This document shows, piece after piece, positions 1-5,256 of a stretch of DNA of 6,767 bases; the first letter of the stretch is position 1, and every line of letters starts with the position of its first letter. The translations under genes were made by a program, and so were the position numbers. This DNA comes from Betaproteobacteria bacterium UBA931 (GTDB taxonomy: Bacteria; Pseudomonadota; Gammaproteobacteria; Burkholderiales; Casimicrobiaceae). The stretch covers positions 4,667 through 11,433 of the forward strand of contig DBDN01000029.1 in the NCBI GenBank assembly GCA_002293615.1, in the 5' to 3' direction. The notes under the pieces were generated by a model, which was given only the letters and a program-made list of their open reading frames with translations, searched no databases and had not been told where the DNA came from.

Positions 1-763
1 CATGGCGGGCGCGTTCCACGGCGTCGGCGAAGCGGACTGCGTGGTTAACGTCGGCGTCAGCGGTCCCGGCGTTGTCCAACGCGCCATCGAAAAGCTGCCC
101 GATGCGCCGTTCGATGTGATCGCCGAAACCATTAAAAAAACCGCATTCAAAATCACGCGCATGGGGCAACTCGTCGGCAAAGAAGCTTCCGAACGCCTTG
201 GCGTGCCGTTCGGCATTGTCGATCTGTCGCTCGCGCCGACTCCCGCCGTAGATGATTCTGTCGCGCATATTCTCGAAGCGCTGGGCTTGAAAACGGTCGG
301 CACGCACGGCACCACCGCAGCACTCGCGCTGCTCAACGACGCCGTCAAAAAAGGTGGGGTCATGGCGTGCGGCCATGTTGGCGGCTTATCCGGCGCCTTT
401 ATTCCCGTTTCCGAAGATGCGGGCATGATCGACGCCGTCAACGCTGGCGTATTGAGTCTTGCCAAGCTCGAAGCAATGACCGCGATCTGCTCGGTCGGCC
501 TCGACATGATCGCCGTCCCCGGCGATACCAGCGCCGATACCATCGCCGCAATCATTGCCGACGAAGCCGCAATCGGCGTCATCAACGGCAAGACCACGGC
601 CGTGCGCATCATTCCCGCGCCCGGGTTGAATGTAGGCGATACGGTAGCGTTCGGCGGCCTGCTCGGCAACGCGCCCGTAATGGCGGTTGAACCGGCATCG
701 CCCACGCAATTCATCGCGCGCGGCGGGCACATCCCGGCGCCGATTCATTCGTTCAGAAATTGA
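1..763 (+). CDS. UPF0210 / DUF711 (PFL family) protein, C-terminal part
   Basis: This is the C-terminal 253 residues of a UPF0210 (DUF711) protein. The family is usually about 450 residues, so roughly the first 200 lie left of the window. The ATG at 2-4 is internal: the reading frame is open to the edge, and the residues after it (AGAFHGVGEADCVVNVGVSGPG) are a conserved interior block of the family. A second conserved glycine-rich block, ACGHVGGLSGAFIPVSED, is at fragment residues 122-139, and the chain ends in the typical GGHIPAPIHSFRN tail. No signal peptide or membrane segment is visible in this part, so it is probably cytoplasmic. Known of the family: the fold resembles the pyruvate formate-lyase/anaerobic ribonucleotide reductase barrel, but no reaction is established, and I see no glycyl-radical motif here. 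Family members often follow a small ACT-domain (UPF0237) gene, which would lie outside this window. Family assignment is firm; function is unknown. Confidence 0.93.
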   Translation, partial: MAGAFHGVGEADCVVNVGVSGPGVVQRAIEKLPDAPFDVIAETIKKTAFKITRMGQLVGKEASERLGVPFGIVDLSLAPTPAVDDSVAHILEALGLKTVGTHGTTAALALLNDAVKKGGVMACGHVGGLSGAFIPVSEDAGMIDAVNAGVLSLAKLEAMTAICSVGLDMIAVPGDTSADTIAAIIADEAAIGVINGKTTAVRIIPAPGLNVGDTVAFGGLLGNAPVMAVEPASPTQFIARGGHIPAPIHSFRN

Positions 764-818
764 ATTTGAATTCGCTGCGGCTTATCCCGCCTGTTGCACG
801 GCAACCGAACCTTTCCGT

Positions 819-852
819 AAAAAGAAAAACAAGCCTCGCCTGAAAACGAGGC
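819..852 (-). terminator. Rho-independent terminator of pckG
   Basis: Read on the minus strand, a 6-bp GC-rich stem (GCCTCG/CGAGGC, arms at 847-852 and 833-838) encloses an 8-nt loop. It is followed by TTGTTTTTCTTTTT (832-819). It begins 10 bp past the pckG stop codon, the classic layout of an intrinsic terminator. On the plus strand the same stem is followed only by CGTCCCTTTCTC, so termination of the convergent UPF0210 gene here would be weaker. Confidence 0.85.
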
Positions 853-862
853 CGTCCCTTTC

Positions 863-2710
863 TCAGTCTTCCTCTACCGTGTAACGATACAATTCCCGCT
901 TCAGCAGCAATCGTTTCGGTACACGCTCGCCCAATTTGCCGAACCATTCCTTGTGCGCCTCGAATTCGGTTTGCCAATCGCTCCTGTCCAACCGGATCAG
1001 CGCTTCGAACGCTTCTTTGCCGATATCGCTGCCGGTCCAATCCATATCGTCGTAAAACGGCAGCCAGCCAAGAAACGTTTCTTTTGCGCCAACCTTGCCC
1101 TTGATCCGATCGAGAACCCATTTCAACACGCGCATATTTTCGCCAAAGCCCGGCCACATAAATTCGCCTTGTTCGTTTTTGCGAAACCAGTTCACACAGA
1201 AAAACTTCGGCAAGTGATCCACCGCGTGCCGCATTTGCAACCAGTGCCTGAAATAATCGGCCATGTGGTAGCCGCAAAACGGCAACATCGCAAACGGGTC
1301 GCGGCGCACCACGCCCTGCACGCCAAATGCCGCCGCCGTCGTTTCCGAACCGAGCGTTGCCGCAAGATAGACGCCGTTGCTCCAGTTAAACGCCTGATAG
1401 ACGAGCGGCACGGTTGTCGCCCGCCGCCCGCCAAAAACAAACGCGGAAATCGGCACGCCTTCGGGATTTTCCCATTCGGGATCAATCGACGGACACTGGC
1501 GCGCCGGCGCGGTGAAGCGCGCGTTCGGATGCGCCGCCTTGCGCCCGGTTTCCCGAGCGATCTCCGGCGTCCAGTCTTTGCCCTGCCAATCGATCAGGTG
1601 TGCGGGCGCATCATCGGTCACGCCCTCCCACCATACGTCGCCATCGTCGGTTAACGCCACGTTGGTAAATATTGCGTTTTCCCGCAACGTCGCCATTGCG
1701 TTGCAATTGCTTTTTTCCGAAGTGCCCGGCGCAACGCCGAAAATACCGGCTTCCGGATTGATGGCGCAGAATTTGCCGTTCTTGCCCGGCTTGATCCAGG
1801 CAATATCGTCGCCCACCATCGTGATCTTCCAACCGCACATGCTTTTCGGCGGTATCAACATTGCAAAATTGGTTTTACCGCACGCCGAAGGAAACGCCGC
1901 CGCCACATACGATTTTTCCCCTTCGGGCGATTCGGCGCCGAGAATCAGCATGTGCTCCGCCAACCAGCCCTCATCACGCGCCATTTTCGACGCAATGCGT
2001 AACGCCAGGCACTTCTTGCCCAGTAACGCATTGCCGCCATAGCCCGAACCATACGACCAGATTTCGCGCGTCTCCGGAAAATGCACGATGTATCTCGCAT
2101 CGGGGTTGCACGGCCACGGGCTGTCCGGCTCATGACGCCCCAACGGCACGCCTACCGAATGTACGCAAGGCACAAAATCGCCGCGCGCGCCAAGCACGTC
2201 AAACACCTGACGCCCCATTCGCGTCATGATCCGCATGTTGACGACCACGTAGGGGCTGTCGGTAATCTCAATGCCGATACGCGCAATCGGGCTGCCCAGC
2301 GGCCCCATCGAAAACGGCACAACATACATCGTTCGCCCGTGCATGCAGCCTTGGAACAAGTGGCGCAACGTCTCGCGCATAATCGCCGGGTCTTCCCAGT
2401 GATTGGTGGGCCCTGCGTCGCTCTCCTTTTCCGAACAGATAAAAGTGCGGTCTTCAACGCGCGCGACATCGGAAGGATCCGAACGGGCAAGAAAAGAATT
2501 CGGGCGCTTGTCCGGGTTCAGACGAATCAACATACCGGCTTGGACCATTTCCGTACACAGCCGATCGTATTCTTCCTGCGCGCCGTCACACCAGACAACC
2601 CGGTCCGGCTCGGCCAAGCGAACAATTTCCGCCACCCATTTTTTAATGCCTTCGTGCGCGACATAATCGGGTGCAGCGGCAACGGCAATATCGTAAGAGC
2701 GCTGATTCAT
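863..2710 (-). CDS. pckG: Phosphoenolpyruvate carboxykinase (GTP)
   Basis: This enzyme converts oxaloacetate and GTP to PEP, CO2 and GDP. It is the cytoplasmic entry step to gluconeogenesis and can run in reverse as CO2 fixation when PEP is abundant. The gene is complete at 615 residues, within the usual 590-625 for the GTP class. Visible landmarks are the substrate-binding Arg in VARVEDRTF (R84), YGSGYGGNALLGKKC (residues 220-234, PEP/Mn-site Lys at 232-233), WLAEHM with the metal-ligand His253, and the P-loop FPSACGKTN (273-281) with the family's reactive Cys277, Lys279 and Thr280. Further on are the metal-binding VGDDIAW (299-305), RFTAPA (398-403), FGGRR (426-430), and the guanine-pocket stretch FMWPGFGEN (517-525). 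The P-loop Cys and the guanine pocket separate it from the ATP-type PckA. The ATG is supported by GGAG six bases upstream. All catalytic residues I can place are intact. It is monocistronic as seen, divergent from the EF-G-like gene, and closed by its own terminator. Confidence 0.98.
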   Translation of the reverse strand: MNQRSYDIAVAAAPDYVAHEGIKKWVAEIVRLAEPDRVVWCDGAQEEYDRLCTEMVQAGMLIRLNPDKRPNSFLARSDPSDVARVEDRTFICSEKESDAGPTNHWEDPAIMRETLRHLFQGCMHGRTMYVVPFSMGPLGSPIARIGIEITDSPYVVVNMRIMTRMGRQVFDVLGARGDFVPCVHSVGVPLGRHEPDSPWPCNPDARYIVHFPETREIWSYGSGYGGNALLGKKCLALRIASKMARDEGWLAEHMLILGAESPEGEKSYVAAAFPSACGKTNFAMLIPPKSMCGWKITMVGDDIAWIKPGKNGKFCAINPEAGIFGVAPGTSEKSNCNAMATLRENAIFTNVALTDDGDVWWEGVTDDAPAHLIDWQGKDWTPEIARETGRKAAHPNARFTAPARQCPSIDPEWENPEGVPISAFVFGGRRATTVPLVYQAFNWSNGVYLAATLGSETTAAAFGVQGVVRRDPFAMLPFCGYHMADYFRHWLQMRHAVDHLPKFFCVNWFRKNEQGEFMWPGFGENMRVLKWVLDRIKGKVGAKETFLGWLPFYDDMDWTGSDIGKEAFEALIRLDRSDWQTEFEAHKEWFGKLGERVPKRLLLKRELYRYTVEED

Positions 2711-2716
2711 TGAAAA

Positions 2717-2722
2717 CTCCGG
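2717..2722 (-). promoter_or_regulatory. Ribosome binding site of pckG
   Basis: On the minus strand CCGGAG lies with its GGAG six bases before the ATG at 2710-2708. It supports the start that gives MNQRSYDIAV and a normal family length. I could not place a convincing promoter for pckG. TATCAT (minus strand, 2745-2740) is a possible -10 element, but no good -35 box stands at the right distance. Confidence 0.65.
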
Positions 2723-2986
2723 TCATTTTTGATGGAAAAATGATACCTTGTTTTTTGAACGGCCTATGAAAGATAAAGGCGTCAATACCGACGATGTGTC
2801 CGGCAAACCGTAACGAATTGCCGTACGCATATTCTCATGAGGCAACAAAAACCGCATACCAATGACTGCGTAATTAAGCGGTGCCCCACACTGTTTAAAA
2901 GCCGCGATGATGAAAAAAATGCCTTCTACCGCTACTTTCCTGCGTCCTTTTGCTTCGTGTTTTCAAACAACGCACACAAGATTTTT

Positions 2987-3016
2987 TTGACTTTACCGAC
3001 TGGTAAAGAATACGTT
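2987..3016 (+). promoter_or_regulatory. Candidate promoter of the EF-G-like gene with overlapping dyad
   Basis: TTGACT (2987-2992) matches five of six bases of the -35 consensus. At 18 bp spacing stands TACGTT (3011-3016), a poor -10 with three of six matches. The spacer is occupied by the perfect inverted repeat CTTTACC-GACT-GGTAAAG (2991-3008), a position where a bound regulator would block RNA polymerase. The promoter call is weak because of the -10. The inverted repeat itself is directly visible. Confidence 0.3.
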
Positions 3017-3075
3017 TCCGATGTACATTCGATAGCAATGCAGTCTTTGGGGACTTTGTTTTTTGATTCGAAAAC

Positions 3076-3080
3076 GGGAG
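3076..3080 (+). promoter_or_regulatory. Ribosome binding site that fixes the start of the EF-G-like gene
   Basis: GGGAG stands five bases before the ATG at 3086. It decides between this start and the in-frame ATG at 2837, which has no comparable site. It gives a protein that begins MTQYTTENIRTIALVGHGGAGKT, so the P-loop begins at residue 16, the usual place for a translational GTPase. Confidence 0.8.
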
Positions 3081-3085
3081 CACTT

Positions 3086-5140
3086 ATGACGCAATACACC
3101 ACAGAAAATATCCGCACCATTGCCCTTGTCGGTCACGGAGGCGCCGGAAAAACAACATTGGCGGAAGCCATTCTCTTGCAAGCCGGCGCGATTCAAGCCG
3201 TCGGCTCCGTCGAAAAAGGTACGACCGTTTCGGATTACGACCCATTGGAAAAAAGCTACCAGCATTCGCTTCATTCCTCCCTTCTCCACGTTGACAATAA
3301 CAATACACGGCTTCATATCGTCGACACCCCCGGCTATCCCGATTTTATCGGTCAGGCAATCGGCGCGCTTGACGCGGTTGAAACAGCCGCCGTCGTCATT
3401 AACGCCTCTGCCGGAATTGAAATGATCACTTCCCGAATGATGAACTGGACGAAAAAGCGCCAACTGTGCCGCATCATCGTGATCAATAAAATCGATTCGG
3501 AAAACATCGACTTGCCCATCCTCGTCGAAGCGATTCGCGAAACATTCGGTAAAGAATGCCTGCCGATCAATCTGCCTGCCGACAACGGCACGAGAGTCGT
3601 CGATTGCTTTTTCAACCCATCCGGCGAATCGGATTTCATGTCGGTAGAAGAGGCGCATCAGGCGCTGATTGACCAAGTGGTCGAAGTCGATGAAAACCTG
3701 ATGGCACAATATCTGGAGCAAGGCGAAGAAATTGCGCCGGAACAATTGCACGAGCCTTTCGAGCGCGCGCTGCGCGAAGGGCACCTCATTCCGATCTGCT
3801 TTACCTCGGCGAAAAACAATATTGGTATTAAAGAACTCCTCAACATCGCCGAAAAACTGCTGCCGAATCCGACCGAAGGCAATCCGGCGCCATGCTATCG
3901 CGGCGAAGGCGAAAACACCGAAACGTTCTACCCCAACCAGGATCCGGCCGCGCACGCGCTCGCGCACGTTTTCAAAATCCAGATCGACCCATTCGTGGGT
4001 AAAGTCAGCGTATTCCGCGTCCATCAGGGTACGATCAAAAAGGACTCCCAGCTTTATATCGGCGAAGGGCGCAAAGCTTTCAAGGCGGGGCACCTGTTTT
4101 TGATGCAAGGCGCGAAATTCGTTGAAGTCGACAGTGTTGTTCCCGGCGATATCGCCGCCGTCTCCAAAATCGACGAAATCGAATTCGACAGCGTGTTGCA
4201 CGATTCGCACGACGAAGACCGTATTCACATGAAACCGTTGGAATTTCCGGCGCCGATGCACGGCGTTGCCATTGCGCCGACCAAACGCGGCGACGAGCAA
4301 CGCCTTTCCGAAGTGCTCCATAAAATGGTTGCCGAAGACCCGACGCTCTCCCTTGAGCACGACGCCACCTTGAATGAAACCGTCTTGCGCGGTTTGGGCG
4401 AGTTGCACTTGCGCTCCGTTCTTGAGCGCATGAGCAGCGTTTACAAGCTTGATGTTGAAACGCGGCCGCCGCGCATTCCGTTCCGTGAAACCGTTGCGGC
4501 AAAAGCCGAAGGCCATCACCGCCATAAGAAACAGAGCGGCGGCGCCGGACAATTCGGCGAAGTGTTCCTGCGCATTGAACCGTTGCCGCGCGGCGCCGGT
4601 TTTGAATTTGTCGATGAAGTCAAAGGCGGCACGATTCCGACGCAATTCATCCCCGCCGTCAAAAAAGGCATTGAGCAAGTGCTCGAAGCGGGGCCTACTG
4701 CGGGTTTCCCGCTTCAGGATGTGCGCGTAATTGTTTACGACGGCAAACACCATGCCGTCGATTCCAAGGAAATTGCGTTCGTCACCGCCGGACGCAAGGC
4801 TTTCCCCGACGCTATCGGCAAGGCCAAACCAACCGTATTGGAACCGATCGTCAAACTGCAAATCAACAGCCCCTCGGAAAATATGGGCGATATCACCGGC
4901 GATCTATCGGGACGCCGTGGTCAGGTCACCGGCACGCAAACCATGCGTTCCGGCGCGTTGGTGATCGAGGGCATCGCGCCGCTCACCGAATTGGAGGGCT
5001 ACGCGGCACGCGTCAAGGCAATCACTTCCGGACATGGCGCCTGGACAATGACGCTCTCGCATTACGAACCGGCGCCGCATCAGCTGCAACAAAAACTCTC
5101 CGAAGAGTTCCAGAAAAACAGGAAGCAGGAAGAAGACTGA
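3086..5140 (+). CDS. fusA: Elongation factor G-like translational GTPase (EF-G2 type)
   Basis: A 684-residue EF-G family GTPase with the full five-domain layout. In the G domain are the P-loop GHGGAGKT (16-23), G3 DTPGYPDF (80-87), G4 NKID (134-137) and G5 SAK (241-243). Domain II runs from about 285 to 375 and domain III from about 385 to 460 (RGLGELHLRSVLER at 435-448). Domain IV starts near SGGAGQFGEV (484-493), with tip motif GKHHAVDS (553-560) keeping the His equivalent to E. coli H583. Domain V includes LEPIVKLQINSPSENMGDI (585-603). Canonical EF-G catalyses ribosome translocation and recycling. This protein belongs instead to the divergent subfamily typified, from memory, by Thermus EF-G-2. 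It has GHGGAGKT where canonical EF-G has AHIDAGKT, DTPGYPDF for DTPGHVDF, and no RGIT in switch I. Such proteins usually coexist with a canonical FusA, and their role is unsettled. The neighbours are not str-operon genes (rpsL, rpsG, tuf), which supports paralogue status. The symbol marks the family only. The gene stands alone and ends before a strong terminator. Confidence 0.93.
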   Translation: MTQYTTENIRTIALVGHGGAGKTTLAEAILLQAGAIQAVGSVEKGTTVSDYDPLEKSYQHSLHSSLLHVDNNNTRLHIVDTPGYPDFIGQAIGALDAVETAAVVINASAGIEMITSRMMNWTKKRQLCRIIVINKIDSENIDLPILVEAIRETFGKECLPINLPADNGTRVVDCFFNPSGESDFMSVEEAHQALIDQVVEVDENLMAQYLEQGEEIAPEQLHEPFERALREGHLIPICFTSAKNNIGIKELLNIAEKLLPNPTEGNPAPCYRGEGENTETFYPNQDPAAHALAHVFKIQIDPFVGKVSVFRVHQGTIKKDSQLYIGEGRKAFKAGHLFLMQGAKFVEVDSVVPGDIAAVSKIDEIEFDSVLHDSHDEDRIHMKPLEFPAPMHGVAIAPTKRGDEQRLSEVLHKMVAEDPTLSLEHDATLNETVLRGLGELHLRSVLERMSSVYKLDVETRPPRIPFRETVAAKAEGHHRHKKQSGGAGQFGEVFLRIEPLPRGAGFEFVDEVKGGTIPTQFIPAVKKGIEQVLEAGPTAGFPLQDVRVIVYDGKHHAVDSKEIAFVTAGRKAFPDAIGKAKPTVLEPIVKLQINSPSENMGDITGDLSGRRGQVTGTQTMRSGALVIEGIAPLTELEGYAARVKAITSGHGAWTMTLSHYEPAPHQLQQKLSEEFQKNRKQEED

Positions 5141-5157
5141 TTCCGCTCAGGAAAAGC

Positions 5158-5196
5158 AAAGCGCAAAACCGGCGTACCCGGTTTTGCGCTTTTTTT
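5158..5196. terminator. Bidirectional intrinsic terminator between convergent genes
   Basis: A perfect 12-bp stem, GCGCAAAACCGG (5161-5172) and CCGGTTTTGCGC (5178-5189), encloses a 5-nt loop CGTAC. Three flanking A-T pairs can extend it. On the plus strand it is followed by seven T (5190-5196), 20 bp past the EF-G-like stop. On the minus strand it is followed by TTTGCTTTTC (5160-5151), so it can also end transcription of the convergent decarboxylase gene, whose stop is about 65 bp away. Confidence 0.9.
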
Positions 5197-5209
5197 GAAT
5201 GCCATAAAT

Positions 5210-5243
5210 TGTTGGCAACCTCTTCCCCGGCAAACCGCCAACA
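5210..5243. repeat. 7-bp inverted repeat downstream of the decarboxylase gene
   Basis: TGTTGGC (5210-5216) and GCCAACA (5237-5243) form a perfect dyad with a 20-nt loop, 13 bp past the decarboxylase stop codon. Neither side carries a T-run, so it is not an intrinsic terminator by itself. It could be a 3' end stem in the decarboxylase mRNA or chance. Confidence 0.35.
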
Positions 5244-5256
5244 CCCAGCGCCGCAT

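Larger units (their letters stand above)
2711..3085. other. Divergent intergenic region between pckG and the EF-G-like gene
   Basis: This 375-bp non-coding stretch must contain the promoters of both flanking genes. Seen in it are the pckG Shine-Dalgarno, a perfect 7-bp inverted repeat with a 4-bp spacer at 2991-3008, a possible -35 box TTGACT at 2987-2992 directly abutting it, and a GGGAG ribosome site at 3076-3080. The plus-strand frame of the EF-G-like gene happens to stay open back to an ATG at 2837. The peptide it would encode is rich in Cys, Phe, Asn and His, matches no EF-G region, and has no ribosome site, so I treat it as leader and not protein. A 27-codon frame at 2907-2990 also lacks a ribosome site. 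I see no riboswitch, tRNA or known RNA motif. Confidence 0.7.

Noticed and set aside
777..805. Small inverted repeats GCGG/CCGC and GTTGC/GCAAC just after the UPF0210 stop
   Set aside because: The stems are only 4-5 bp and no T-run follows. They are not convincing as a terminator for the UPF0210 gene.
753..1277. 174-codon minus-strand frame overlapping the end of pckG and the terminator
   Set aside because: It is an alternative frame of pckG and includes pckG's terminator sequence. No family is recognisable.
2443..2451. AAGTGCGGT, the Haemophilus-type DNA uptake core
   Set aside because: There is a single copy, inside pckG and encoding conserved residues (DRTF). One copy in a window this size is compatible with chance, and no second copy was seen. 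I also saw no Neisseria-type GCCGTCTGAA.
2907..2990. 27-codon frame starting MMKKMPSTATFLRPF, signal-peptide-like
   Set aside because: There is no Shine-Dalgarno before it, it is very short, and it ends inside the candidate -35 box. It is probably chance.
2837..3085. N-terminal extension of the EF-G-like protein from the ATG at 2837
   Set aside because: It has no ribosome site and its composition is not EF-G-like. The normal family N-terminus with a good GGGAG begins at 3086.
2993..4861. 622-codon open frame on the minus strand opposite the EF-G-like gene
   Set aside because: It is a shadow of the strong codon bias of the real gene. The translation shows no recognisable domain and is rich in Phe, Arg and Asp from reverse-complemented codons. 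The plus-strand EF-G motifs are unambiguous.
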